From positions 1 to 63,080 of the forward strand of contig NZ_LOEE01000042.1 in NCBI RefSeq assembly GCF_001562415.1: a stretch of 63,080 bases of DNA, written 5' to 3'. The DNA is from Thermotalea metallivorans. GTDB lineage: Bacteria; Bacillota; Clostridia; Peptostreptococcales; Thermotaleaceae. This document shows positions 36,906 through 45,313 of the stretch, one piece after another. Within the stretch, counting starts at the first letter, position 1. The number at the start of each line of letters is the position of its first letter. Below the pieces are notes generated by a model that was not told the DNA's origin, did not search any database, and saw only the letters and a list, made by a program, of their open reading frames with translations. The translations under genes were made by a program, and so were the position numbers.

Positions 36906-37067
36906 CTACTTTTTCTCGTTTATGCCTAAGCCAAAAATCGGAAAACCGCCAAAGAGAAAAAAGATGATGATGATCCAGAAGAATATATCAAAACCTAAGC
37001 CTGGGAATATCTCTTTTGTGGGAGATTGGCTCTCCAAAACAGCCGGCAGATCTTGTTTTTTACTCAT
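36906..37067 (-). CDS. 53-residue membrane protein
   Basis: A 53-codon leftward gene, MSKKQDLPAVLES at the start and GINEKK at the end. AAGGGGG precedes the ATG by about 10 bases. Residues 22-48 are one hydrophobic stretch rich in Phe and Ile (FDIFFWIIIIFFLFGG), with polar residues and Lys at both ends, typical of a single-pass or re-entrant small membrane protein. Two hairpins follow before the ThiF-like gene. No homologue is known to me; similar short Phe/Gly-rich proteins are found in spore formers. Confidence 0.6.
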   Translation of the reverse strand: MSKKQDLPAVLESQSPTKEIFPGLGFDIFFWIIIIFFLFGGFPIFGLGINEKK

Positions 37068-37639
37068 GCGATCGGGCCCCCTTCATACCATTCGCTATTT
37101 TTATGCATCAGCTTCTCTCTATAATATAGTATTAAATAAACCATCTACCTGCTACAAATAAATAAAAGATTCTTCATATTTTATGGATTTACAAGGCTAG
37201 AATGGAATTTATACAAAGGCTATATTTCTTAGGATAGTCTATCTTTACTAGGGCTAATCGCTTAGTAATTTTCCTAATTTTACAGTAGAAAGGTCCCAGT
37301 GTAGCAAAAGCCTTATTCAGTGTGTCATTTCCCACAAATAATAAAAAAAGTCTTCCGTTGGAAGATGTAAAGGAAGACTTTGTTGAAACACATGATGGAA
37401 ATTATGATTGATCCACAATTTATAAAAGTACATAATTTCCTGTGTGTTATAAAAATTTGGCTTTCATCACATATCTTGCATCCTTTAAAAAGACAATTGT
37501 AAATTTTGGCATAAAGCTTGCTCGATAGATTTTATGGAATACGATCTTTTCTTATGTCGATGGGAGGTTGATAGCAAAGGAATGTTCAAAAATAAAAAAC
37601 TTTTTATGAAGTTATATTTGAATTCAGGAGGATCAGACA
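37068..37639. other. gene-free stretch, 572 bases
   Basis: It lies between two divergent genes and is AT-rich. It contains one clear terminator at 37341-37381 that faces left, although no leftward gene of normal size precedes it. A 38-codon leftward frame from about 37438 (AGGA four bases before ATG) runs through that terminator, so I do not accept it as a gene. The right end holds the lipoprotein promoter. Confidence 0.4.
37341..37381 (-). terminator. orphan leftward terminator
   Basis: Read leftward, AAAGTCTTCC (37381-37372) pairs with GGAAGACTTT (37356-37347) and is followed by seven T in a row. Between divergent genes there is no obvious transcript to terminate, so a small RNA from 37.38-37.64 kb is possible. 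Confidence 0.7.
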
Positions 37640-38308
37640 ATGAAAAGGAAAAAATTATTGTTCACAGGGTTGTTCGTTTTCTTGGCCATGGCAATCTCTG
37701 CATGTGCATCAACGGATGTAGTAGGTAAATTCGCCAAATCGTCCTTTCAAACACTGGTAGAAGAGAACAAAGACATGGTTTTCTTCGACGACAAATGGCA
37801 AAGCTGGTCCATAGCGTCCCCCGATGGTGAAAAATTTTTATGGAGCAGAGATTTTAGCGCAACAAACCCTGACGTAGCCTTTGAAATCAATGGGAAACCC
37901 TTTATCGATGCCGGCTTGGACGTGTCAAAGCTTCCACAAGAACAGTACAAATATGATGCTATTTCCGGCAAGCTCTATATACTTTCAGAAATCAGCGGAG
38001 AAAAATTCATTTATTCCGGTGAGCCTACCCCTTCTGCTTCCTTTAGCCTCATTGTAGACAAACATAGAAATTTCATCGGGTATCATGTAAAACTGGATCA
38101 TTATGGTATAAAAGTTGGGGATGATCATAAATTTGAATGGGCAAAGGATATGGCAAAAAATGATAAGGACATTGTCTTTGTACTGAATCCCCAACCCCTG
38201 ATTAAAGCAGGTGTCGATCCTACAAAAGTAACTGGTTGGATATTTACCAAGGTAGAAGATATGGACAAGGAATTCGATGTATTTTTAAAACCTTTCGACT
38301 TAAAATAA
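37640..38308 (+). CDS. lipoprotein of unknown function
   Basis: A 222-residue exported lipoprotein. The signal peptide has KRKK, a hydrophobic core and a lipobox AISAC (C22 or so). The mature part contains two similar segments: WSIASPDGEKFLWSRDF with INGKPFIDAGLD, and HYGIKVGDDHKFEWAKDM with LNPQPLIKAGVD, so it is probably an internal duplication of about 90 residues. AGGAGGATCAGACA precedes the ATG. A terminator follows, before larE. I do not recognise the family. Confidence 0.8.
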   Translation: MKRKKLLFTGLFVFLAMAISACASTDVVGKFAKSSFQTLVEENKDMVFFDDKWQSWSIASPDGEKFLWSRDFSATNPDVAFEINGKPFIDAGLDVSKLPQEQYKYDAISGKLYILSEISGEKFIYSGEPTPSASFSLIVDKHRNFIGYHVKLDHYGIKVGDDHKFEWAKDMAKNDKDIVFVLNPQPLIKAGVDPTKVTGWIFTKVEDMDKEFDVFLKPFDLK

Positions 38309-38345
38309 AAGATTATTCTTGACAATCCTTTTAAAAATATGCTAC

Positions 38346-38378
38346 GGGCCAGTGATCTTCCCACTGGTCCTCTTTTTT
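38346..38378 (+). terminator. terminator after the lipoprotein gene
   Basis: GGGCCAGTG (38346-38354) and CACTGGTCC (38362-38370) form a 9-bp stem with one G-U pair, followed by TCTTTTTT. Confidence 0.85.
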
Positions 38379-38404
38379 CCAACATAATAAGGAGGTTTTG
38401 CTTT

Positions 38405-39217
38405 ATGATGAATCTGCAAAAAAAATACGAAAATCTAAAGGCCTTGTTGCTGCAACTGAAAAGTGCTGCAATTGCTTTTTCCGGTGGTGTCGACAGCACC
38501 TTTCTCCTAAAGGTTGCCCATGATGTTCTCGGTGACAACGTTATCGCCGTAACAGCCAGATCCTCTACTTATCCTGAAAGGGAATTCCATGGGGCAAAGG
38601 CATATGCTGAAGGAATAGGCGTAAAGCATGTCATTATTATTTCTGAAGAATTAGAAATAGAAGGTTTTTCTCAAAATCCCGTGAATCGCTGCTATTATTG
38701 CAAGCGTGAGCTTTTCTCTAAAATCCGGGATGTGGCCGACCAGCACGGCCTAAAGCATGTTCTGGACGGTTCCAACTTTGACGACCTAGGGGACTATAGA
38801 CCCGGTATGGAGGCTGCTAAGGAATTGCATGTAATCAGCCCCTTAAAAGAAGCCGGTTTCACAAAAAATGATATCCGAGCATTATCCAAGCAAATGAATA
38901 TTCCTACATGGAATAAACCTTCCTTTGCCTGTCTGTCCTCCAGATTTCCCTATGGCCATGAGATTACAGAAGAAAAATTAAAAATGGTAGAAGCGGCGGA
39001 GCAGATACTGTTGGATATGGGATTTCGTCAAGTCAGGGTAAGACATCATGGGGAAATTGCCAGAATAGAAGTAGGGCCAGAAGAAAGGGAGAAATTCTTT
39101 GATTTGCCATTGATGGATTTTGTAGGACAATCTTTTAAAAAATTAGGATTTGCTTATGTTACCCTGGATTTAGCGGGTTATCGAACAGGAAGCATGAACG
39201 AAGGACTATCCCTATAG
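38405..39217 (+). CDS. larE: LarE-type sacrificial sulfur transferase
   Basis: A 270-residue PP-loop enzyme. In lactate racemase maturation LarE adenylates a pyridinium dicarboxylate and donates sulfur from its own cysteine. The ATP motif is FSGGVDST (25-32), and the sacrificial cysteine is present in KPSFACLSSR at C176, the same position as in Lactobacillus LarE. A CYYC pair lies at 96-99. ATG at 38405 is chosen for AAGGAGG. No larA, larB or larC is adjacent, so the nickel-pincer pathway may be encoded elsewhere or this paralogue may thiolate another substrate. Confidence 0.88.
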   Translation: MMNLQKKYENLKALLLQLKSAAIAFSGGVDSTFLLKVAHDVLGDNVIAVTARSSTYPEREFHGAKAYAEGIGVKHVIIISEELEIEGFSQNPVNRCYYCKRELFSKIRDVADQHGLKHVLDGSNFDDLGDYRPGMEAAKELHVISPLKEAGFTKNDIRALSKQMNIPTWNKPSFACLSSRFPYGHEITEEKLKMVEAAEQILLDMGFRQVRVRHHGEIARIEVGPEEREKFFDLPLMDFVGQSFKKLGFAYVTLDLAGYRTGSMNEGLSL

Positions 39218-39292
39218 CTTGTAACCATTTTATTTGTTGGACATATTATATTATCGCAAGGGGATAGAATTTGAAAGGGGGTGTAAAGGATT

Positions 39293-39721
39293 ATGAAAAA
39301 TAATCAGGGTCAAAATACCTATGCCTTGGATTTAGTAATTTTGCCCAATGATAAAATGGAGCAGTTTAACGAATTTGTAAAACAGTATGGAAACCTGCCA
39401 GACAAATATATTTTTAGGGAGATTGCAAGGGTAAAAAATGAAGTTTCAAGCGATATGTTGCAGCAGCATGTCAAGCGTCTGGATTCCCTTTCAAAGCTAG
39501 AAGGCTTTGTCACAGATTACCATCAACAAAGAATTGATATGGTAAAAAGAATACTGGCCTCAGAAACAAAAGTTTCTCAACCCAAATCCCAACAACAAGC
39601 GGGAATAGAAACCCAATTCTGGACCGGTTCCAGCTTGCTTCTTTGGTTTTTACTTTTGACAGCAATTTGGCGCAGACCTTTCTTTAGGAGACCTTATTTC
39701 GGTTACCCATATATTTACTAA
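39293..39721 (+). CDS. unknown protein with C-terminal hydrophobic tail
   Basis: A 142-residue protein. Residues 1-90 look helical and soluble (LDLVILPNDKMEQFNEFV, KRLDSLSKLEGFVTDYHQQR), 91-108 are Gln-rich, and 109-126 are a hydrophobic segment (FWTGSSLLLWFLLLTAIW) followed by an aromatic basic end, RRPFFRRPYFGYPYIY. Such Arg/Tyr-rich ends occur in spore-associated proteins, but this is only suggestive. GAAAGGGGGTG precedes the ATG. No family recognised. Confidence 0.65.
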   Translation: MKNNQGQNTYALDLVILPNDKMEQFNEFVKQYGNLPDKYIFREIARVKNEVSSDMLQQHVKRLDSLSKLEGFVTDYHQQRIDMVKRILASETKVSQPKSQQQAGIETQFWTGSSLLLWFLLLTAIWRRPFFRRPYFGYPYIY

Positions 39722-39729
39722 AGCCTGCC

Positions 39730-39863
39730 ATATACGTGGCAATCAAGCTCTTCCATTTGATCTCAGAAATATGAAAAATCAAAGTTTACTTTGGTAAAGT
39801 TATTCTTTTATAAATCTATCCATGTTTTATTTAATGGCATAGAGTCATGATTGCCACGTATAT
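39730..39863. repeat. 134-bp element bounded by 16-bp inverted repeats
   Basis: ATATACGTGGCAATCA (39730-39745) is exactly repeated in reverse complement at 39848-39863. The 102-base interior is AT-rich and has its own small hairpin (AAAGTTTACTTT near 39780). It sits between two unknown genes. It could be a miniature transposable element (the ends begin next to TA) or a long leader hairpin. No target-site duplication is certain. Confidence 0.55.
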
Positions 39864-39974
39864 AGAAATTTATTTTTGTAATAAATTATTTTTCCTTTAG
39901 ATCTTCTTATGCAGCGTAATCTAAAAAGAAAGTACAAATATTACAAAATCTCAAAATAACAAGGAGATAATGTT

Positions 39975-40610
39975 ATGGCAACGATGAATTTAAAAGTAGT
40001 ATCACAAACTTATCTTGGAAAGCATGAAATCAAAGCAGTGTTTGACATCAGTGGCTTAAGTTCTGGTCAATCTGTTAATGTAATTTGTCAAAGCGTAGAC
40101 GGCAAAAAATGGAGCTATACCTTTACAAGTAATGGTACAGACATCACTCGCATTTTTAATGTTGATGCTTTTGGATGGTACAAAGTTTATATGAAAGATA
40201 GTCTCGGCAATATTTCAACAACAAAAACAGTACTCGTAGCAATTGCTACCGTCGGTCAAGGTATTGATACTTTAAGTCATACATTTACTAAAAATGATAT
40301 AGCCCTTATTGGCGGATCTACTGGCCTAACGGTTGATTTTATTATTTCAACTATTATTGCTTATGCAGGATTGCAGATTAGATTCTTAAAAGATAAAGCG
40401 ACTGCTACAAAACTCCTAGGGGCCTTTATCGGTGCCAGAATTATGCTCGAGGCACCTCTAAGTCAATTACCACAAGAAGGCTATATTGTTAAAGTAAGGG
40501 AGTATCAGTATTATGACAGAATAGAATGTTATTTGCACTATTTTAATGCAAATTATGTCCCACTAATGAATCCGGTAAAACTGTGTACTACAACACTTAC
40601 ACAGTTCTAA
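39975..40610 (+). CDS. unknown protein, beta-rich then hydrophobic
   Basis: A 211-residue protein. Residues 1-90 have alternating strands and Ser/Thr-rich turns like an Ig-like or repeat domain (GSVNVICQ-like SVNVICQSVDGKKWSYTF, then TRIFNVDAFGWYKVYMKD). Residues 105-150 are hydrophobic with Gly (IALIGGSTGLTVDFIISTII), possibly membrane-associated, and the rest is basic. There is no signal peptide. AACAAGGAGATAATGTT precedes the ATG. Base usage is more AT-rich than neighbours, which with the adjacent IS remnant suggests acquisition. No family recognised. Confidence 0.6.
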   Translation: MATMNLKVVSQTYLGKHEIKAVFDISGLSSGQSVNVICQSVDGKKWSYTFTSNGTDITRIFNVDAFGWYKVYMKDSLGNISTTKTVLVAIATVGQGIDTLSHTFTKNDIALIGGSTGLTVDFIISTIIAYAGLQIRFLKDKATATKLLGAFIGARIMLEAPLSQLPQEGYIVKVREYQYYDRIECYLHYFNANYVPLMNPVKLCTTTLTQF

Positions 40611-40647
40611 TATATTAAGGGAGTCTAAGACTCCCTTAATATATTAG
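40607..40647. terminator. 19-bp perfect inverted repeat, bidirectional terminator
   Basis: CTAATATATTAAGGGAGTC (40607-40625) and its reverse complement (40629-40647) flank a three-base loop. It lies between convergent genes and includes both stop codons. Confidence 0.7.
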
Positions 40648-40902
40648 AAGAATATATATAAGTGTTACGGTAAGCATATCATATAGTGACAATGAATTTG
40701 CAAATAATTTTTTTTGATAATTTAAACCAGAATAAGATAGAATTAAAAACAAACAACAATAGATGGTAAACATACAAAGTCTGTATGTGTTCTTACTATT
40801 AAACATGTTTGATAGCCTTACCGTTATTTTTAACTTAATATTTAATAGGTGTATTAAAATTAAATATACTAATAAAATTAAAGACACTTTTGCAAAATTC
40901 AT
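40636..40902 (-). CDS. 88-residue membrane protein of unknown function
   Basis: A small membrane protein with three hydrophobic segments: LILLVYLILIHLL near 7-19, LCMFTIYCCLFLILSYSG near 42-60, and MLTVTLIYILLIY at the end. ATG at 40902 follows GGAGG by five bases. The IS3 remnant begins 38 bases upstream of the start (40940), so the insertion probably separated the gene from its own promoter. No homologue known to me; its composition is more AT-rich than average. Confidence 0.55.
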   Translation of the reverse strand: MNFAKVSLILLVYLILIHLLNIKLKITVRLSNMFNSKNTYRLCMFTIYCCLFLILSYSGLNYQKKLFANSLSLYDMLTVTLIYILLIY

Positions 40903-40939
40903 ATAAACCTCCATTCCGCCGCTACCGCTGGCAGTATAA

Positions 40940-41842
40940 TGCACCCCGTTATCAAGACACTAAAATTAAAATTTAAAATTAAAATTTTTAAGTTATCTTG
41001 ATCTCCTTCTCTACAATATGTTTTTTTGTATTCTAAGCAGCCGTATAGAGCTTATACGGATACTCATAATCCAAGGATTAAAATTGTAAAAATGAATGTA
41101 TTCGTTAATTAGACTTCTTAATTTTCTTGGCGTACTATATTCAAAAATATAGAGTTTTTCTTGCTTTATGTTGCGAAAGAATCCCTCTGTTATTGCATTG
41201 TCTGTTGCTCGTCCCTTACTATCCATACGGATCCTAACATGGTTTTCCTTAAGTAAATCAATATATTCGTTACTAGTAAATTGACTACCTTGATCACTGT
41301 TCATAATCTCTGGTATAGCTTTTTTAAATGCTCGTTGAAGGATCTCTATCATAAAACCAGTTTCCATCGTGTTTGAAAGCTCATGGTCTATGATACATCT
41401 TGAATACCAATCGATGATGACGAATAAGTACATCCAGCCCTTTGGCATAGAGACATAGGTAATATCCACACCCCACACTTGATTAGCCCTTGTAATGGGT
41501 AGATTTCTTAACAAATAGGGGTATACCTTATGAGCCTTGTTTCTTTTGCTTAAATTCGGTCCTGGATAGATTACATATATCCCCATTTCCCCCATATACC
41601 GTTTTTCAGTACTAGAATTTTCTTTTGCAAATACGGTATGCATGTTTGCTAGAAATTCACTTTTCCACCTTGATAGCATGTTAGGATGGATCTGATACGC
41701 TTGAGCAATTTCTGATGAGGTTTTTTCTACTCTCAGCAGTTCTAATACTATTTTTGATTTTTCTTCCGGGGTAAAATGTCGTCTTTTCATATTCTTATTA
41801 TAACTTATTTTTCAACTTTTTGTGTCCAACTCCCTGGGTTCA
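40940..41842 (-). mobile_element. decayed IS3-family insertion sequence, 903 bp
   Basis: The ends are imperfect inverted repeats: TGCACCCCG...GACACTAAA starts at 40940 and TGAACCCAGG...GACACAAAA is read leftward from 41842, matching at 16 of 25 positions and both starting TG as IS3 elements do. Inside is one broken transposase gene. No clear target duplication is visible. The element is far shorter than the usual 1.2-1.5 kb. Confidence 0.7.
41011..41790 (-). pseudogene. IS3-family transposase with internal deletion and frameshift
   Basis: The 259-codon frame joins an OrfA helix-turn-helix (KRRHFTPEEKSKIVLELL, 2-19; then HPNMLSRWKSEFL) directly to the second half of OrfB (IYPGPNLSKRNKAHKVYPYL). 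The rest of OrfA and about the first 100 residues of OrfB are missing, in frame. The DDE residues survive (VDITY, NSDQGSQF, ITEGFF). Near 41080 the frame slips: the family ending RPHQS-LDYEYPYKLY is found in another frame, reading LDYEYPYKLYTAA and a stop at 41033. It cannot encode a working enzyme. Confidence 0.85.
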
Positions 41843-41875
41843 TTATATCTTTTGTTTTTCGGTCTGTTATGACAG

Positions 41876-41932
41876 GCCGGTTGCCTTCCGGCGAGGACGG
41901 GGTTTGGGGCAGAGCCCCAAGGTTTTCGTTTT
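41876..41932 (+). terminator. GC-rich hairpin patch with terminator
   Basis: GCCGG/CCGGC (41876-41892) is followed by TTGGGGC (41904-41910) paired with GCCCCAA (41914-41920) and GGTTTTCGTTTT. The patch from about 41870 to 41922 is far more GC-rich than its surroundings. GGGGTTTGGGGC-type hairpins are often found at the borders of mobile elements. Confidence 0.5.
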
Positions 41933-42009
41933 CATATTCTCTTTTCCATGACTCCATTCTAACTTATTTTAGGCCTTTTATATGTCTTGTTTTCTGGTAT
42001 CATTATACT

Positions 42010-42237
42010 TTAATTCTCTGATCGTTTTTCTTTCCTTAGAACCAATATATGCTTTACTAGACGATAAGTTAGATATGCTATTGCAAAACTATATATTTTC
42101 ATTCCTAAATTGAGGTATATCGAAATAGTAAGTATAACAAGTATAGTTATTATATCATATTTTTTGCGCTTCTTATTACATCTTTCAATATATTCATCAA
42201 GCTGTTGAAGCGAATGGCTACTGCTTCTTTTACCCAT
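42010..42237 (-). CDS. 75-residue membrane protein of unknown function
   Basis: Starts with a basic, soluble part (residues 1-27, LQQLDEYIERCNKKRKK) followed by two hydrophobic segments (about 28-44 IITILVILTISIYLNLG and 46-62 KIYSFAIAYLTYRLVKHI) and a basic end. Positive residues at both ends suggest both face the cytoplasm. AGGAGATGAATAT precedes the ATG. It is the third small membrane gene near the IS remnant. No family recognised. Confidence 0.55.
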   Translation of the reverse strand: MGKRSSSHSLQQLDEYIERCNKKRKKYDIITILVILTISIYLNLGMKIYSFAIAYLTYRLVKHILVLRKEKRSEN

Positions 42238-42523
42238 ATATTCATCTCCTGAATACTTATTTAGCTTACAAATCGGTCTTATAAATCATTTACAATTTAC
42301 ACATTCTATTTTGTACTGTTCCCCATATCAACACTTCCTCCATTTGAACAGGATAAGGATTTTCTATAAAAATTCTGTACTTTTACAGTATTCAATCACT
42401 CCTCTTTTTCTGCACTTCTTAATCTCATGATAACATAACAACTCTATAGGTGCTATGAATTTATAATATAATAGAATCATCCACAGTTTTCATTTTCTAT
42501 CACAAACAAAAGGAGATGGGTTT

Positions 42524-43429
42524 ATGTTCCTTTTATTGCTTTTTATTGTTCTATTAGGAATCCCACTATTGGCTCTCAGCTTTCATTTTTCTAATCTGGT
42601 GATTGATCCAAAAACTTTGGATGATATTCATATATTGAATGACTATGCAGAAAAGGGACTGATCGATCTGACATCCTTTCAATCTCTTCAAAAAGAAGAA
42701 ATCTGGCTTGGATCCCCTTATGGCTACAGGATGCGAGGATGGTTTTTCCCTTATCATGGTGCAACAAAAACAGTGATCCTATGTCATGGCATCACCATGA
42801 ATCTCTATGGCTCCATGAAATATTTCCATATTTTTTACCGTCGGGGTTTCAATATCTTGGTTTATGATCATAGAAGTCATGGGAAAAGTGGCGGCAAATA
42901 TACCACCCTGGGTTATTATGAAAAATATGATTTGAAAGCATGGGTCGATTGGATTCGGAATAGAACGGGTCCCCATTCCATCGTGGGAATCCATGGGGAG
43001 TCCATGGGTGCAGCCATAGCCCTGCAATATGCTGCCATGGATCATCGCATCGCTTTTTCCATCGCTGACTGTTCTTTTTCCGATTTATACGAGCTTCTTC
43101 AGTTCCGTCTTTGGGAAGAGTACAAGCTTCCTCCCTTTCCCATTCTCCATGGGGCAAACCTTATTACCTATTTGAGAACAAAGGCTTTTTTTCAAGACAT
43201 ATCCCCAATCCGGACCATAAAAGAAATCACAGCCCCTGTGCTGTTTATTCACGGCCTTGAGGATCGTTACATCCCCCCCGAAATGAGCATAAAAATGTAT
43301 CAGCATAAAGAAGGAGTAAAAGATATTTTTCTAGTAGAAAATGCAAGACATGCAAAATCCTTTATGGAATCCCCTGAAGCCTATGAGAAAAAAATTGACC
43401 TATTTCTTAAATCCATCGAAGTCATATGA
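42524..43429 (+). CDS. alpha/beta hydrolase, membrane-anchored
   Basis: A 301-residue serine hydrolase of the YqkD/DUF-type fold. Residues 2-23 are a hydrophobic anchor. The oxyanion region is LCHGITMNLY (86-95), the nucleophile is S160 in HGESMGAA, the acid is in GLEDRYIPP near 252 and the histidine in NARHAKSF near 277. Substrate unknown; esterases and cutinase-like hydrolases share this layout. AAAGGAGATGGGTTT precedes the ATG. A terminator follows. Confidence 0.9.
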   Translation: MFLLLLFIVLLGIPLLALSFHFSNLVIDPKTLDDIHILNDYAEKGLIDLTSFQSLQKEEIWLGSPYGYRMRGWFFPYHGATKTVILCHGITMNLYGSMKYFHIFYRRGFNILVYDHRSHGKSGGKYTTLGYYEKYDLKAWVDWIRNRTGPHSIVGIHGESMGAAIALQYAAMDHRIAFSIADCSFSDLYELLQFRLWEEYKLPPFPILHGANLITYLRTKAFFQDISPIRTIKEITAPVLFIHGLEDRYIPPEMSIKMYQHKEGVKDIFLVENARHAKSFMESPEAYEKKIDLFLKSIEVI

Positions 43430-43433
43430 TGCA

Positions 43434-43461
43434 GCATGATGGGAGCCATCATGCCTTTTAT
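43434..43461 (+). terminator. terminator after the hydrolase gene
   Basis: GCATGAT (43434-43440) and ATCATGC (43448-43454) form a 7-bp stem with a seven-base loop, followed by CTTTTATTTTT. Confidence 0.75.
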
Positions 43462-43700
43462 TTTTCTAATCCAATCACTGCTTCATTGCATCGATCCCCA
43501 TAGGTCATAAAAATATTTTTTAGAAGCAAACGTTATCCTTGATATATTCAGGTTTTGATTCATTTAATCTTATGGTAATATAGTAATGGAACAAAGAACC
43601 TGTCATCAAGAATTTCCTGTTGGGTGCACAGATAGGTTTTCCTTTGAAATTATGGTACGCTGCAGCACAATGAAATCTATGGAAGGGGAGGCAAAAAAAA

Positions 43701-45263
43701 ATGAAAAAACCGACGGTTTTAATCATATTAGACGGTTTTGGTTTGAACGAAAACAGTTATGGCAACGCCGTAAAACAAGCAAAAACACCGAATCTGGATA
43801 AATATTTTGAAACATATCCCCACAATATGGCCCACGCCAGCGGCTTGGATGTGGGACTTCCCAAGGGGCAAATGGGCAATTCGGAGGTAGGCCATTTGAA
43901 TATTGGTGCCGGTCGCATCGTCTACCAAGAGCTCACCCGGATTACAAAGGCTATCGAAGACGGTGATTTTTTCCACAACCCTGTATTTCTAGACGCCATA
44001 GAAAATGTAAAGAAAAACAATGGAGCCCTCCATCTTTGGGGATTGCTGTCTGACGGCGGCGTCCACAGCCACAACACCCATCTTTATGCCCTGCTGCAGT
44101 TGGCAAAGAATGTGGGCCTTGAGCATGTATTTGTCCACTGCTTTTTAGACGGAAGGGATGTTCCTCCTTCCAGCGCCTTGCAATACATTGATGAATTAGA
44201 AGAAGTCATAAAGGAAATCGGTGTCGGAAAGATTGCCACTGTCTCAGGCAGATACTATGCCATGGATCGGGACAAACGATGGGAAAGGGTAAAATTAGCC
44301 TATGATGCCATCACTTTAGGTATTGGCGAGAAGGCGTCTTCCGCAAGGGAAGCCGTAGAAAACTCCTATCAAAAGGATATCGTGGATGAGTTTGTAAAGC
44401 CCACAGTGATCTTAGAAAATAACAGGCCCGTGGCCACAGTCAATCCCAATGATTCTATCATCATGTTCAACTTCAGACCAGACCGTGCCCGAGAAATCAC
44501 CAGGGCTTTTGTAGACCCGGATTTTAAAGATTTTGAAAGACCTAGGGGCTTCTTCCCTATTCATTACGTCTGCATGACCAGTTATGACGCTACTATGCCC
44601 AACGTCCATGTAGCTTATGCACCTCAGGTTTTATCCAATACCTTCGGGGAATATATCTCCAAGTTGGGCTTAAAACAGCTTCGAATTGCTGAAACAGAAA
44701 AATATGCCCATGTCACCTTCTTCTTTAATGGGGGTATTGAACCTCCCTACGAAGGAGAGACCCGTATTCTTGTCCCTTCTCCAAAGGTAGCTACCTATGA
44801 TTTAAAGCCGGAGATGAGTGCCTATGAAGTAACGGACCGTTTGGTTGAGGAAATTCAAAAAGACCTATATGACGTTATTATCGTAAACTATGCCAATGCT
44901 GATATGGTAGGCCATACTGGTTCCATGGAAGCAGCCATCAAAGCTGTAGAAGCTGTGGATGCGTGTGTGGGAAGGGTGGTAGAAGCCGTCCTTGCAAAGA
45001 AAGGACAAATTCTTCTTACCGCTGATCACGGCAACTCCGACGAGATGCTGGATGCAGAGGGCAATGTCATTACGGCCCATTCCAAAAACCCTGTTCCTCT
45101 GCTGTTGATTAACGCCCCAGAGGATTGCGGCATCGGTGAAGGACGATTGGCGGACATTGCGCCAACCCTGCTCCATATGATGGGACTGCCAAAGCCTGAG
45201 GAAATGACAGGCCGTTCTCTGCTGCTGGAACCTGCTTACAATACAGACGAAGAAAGAGCTTAA
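43701..45263 (+). CDS. gpmI: cofactor-independent phosphoglycerate mutase
   Basis: Interconverts 3- and 2-phosphoglycerate in glycolysis using two Mn ions. This 520-residue enzyme has D11 (LIILDGFG), the catalytic serine S61 in [17 protein letters not shown] near 151 and the late metal motif [10 protein letters not shown] near 442. AAGGGGAGGC precedes the ATG. It stands alone here, away from the usual gap-pgk-tpi-gpmI-eno cluster. A terminator follows. Confidence 0.97.
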   Translation: MKKPTVLIILDGFGLNENSYGNAVKQAKTPNLDKYFETYPHNMAHASGLDVGLPKGQMGNSEVGHLNIGAGRIVYQELTRITKAIEDGDFFHNPVFLDAIENVKKNNGALHLWGLLSDGGVHSHNTHLYALLQLAKNVGLEHVFVHCFLDGRDVPPSSALQYIDELEEVIKEIGVGKIATVSGRYYAMDRDKRWERVKLAYDAITLGIGEKASSAREAVENSYQKDIVDEFVKPTVILENNRPVATVNPNDSIIMFNFRPDRAREITRAFVDPDFKDFERPRGFFPIHYVCMTSYDATMPNVHVAYAPQVLSNTFGEYISKLGLKQLRIAETEKYAHVTFFFNGGIEPPYEGETRILVPSPKVATYDLKPEMSAYEVTDRLVEEIQKDLYDVIIVNYANADMVGHTGSMEAAIKAVEAVDACVGRVVEAVLAKKGQILLTADHGNSDEMLDAEGNVITAHSKNPVPLLLINAPEDCGIGEGRLADIAPTLLHMMGLPKPEEMTGRSLLLEPAYNTDEERA

Positions 45264-45270
45264 ATATATA

Positions 45271-45313
45271 TACCCACAGGTGCCTTAAGCCCTGTGGGTA
45301 TGCTGTTTTATTT
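45271..45313. terminator. terminator between gpmI and recJ
   Basis: TACCCACAGG (45271-45280) and CCTGTGGGTA (45291-45300) form a perfect 10-bp stem; TGCTGTTTTATTT follows. It lies between convergent genes. Confidence 0.85.

Noticed and set aside
37323-37438. Leftward 38-codon frame with a short ribosome site
   Set aside because: The strong terminator hairpin lies inside the frame, so a complete message would rarely be made.
40936-41846. Target-site duplication of the IS3 remnant
   Set aside because: The flanking bases (ataa on the left, ttat on the right) do not form a convincing direct repeat.
43586-43801. Rightward 71-codon frame upstream of and overlapping gpmI
   Set aside because: No ribosome site before its ATG, and it runs into the clearly coding start of gpmI in another frame.
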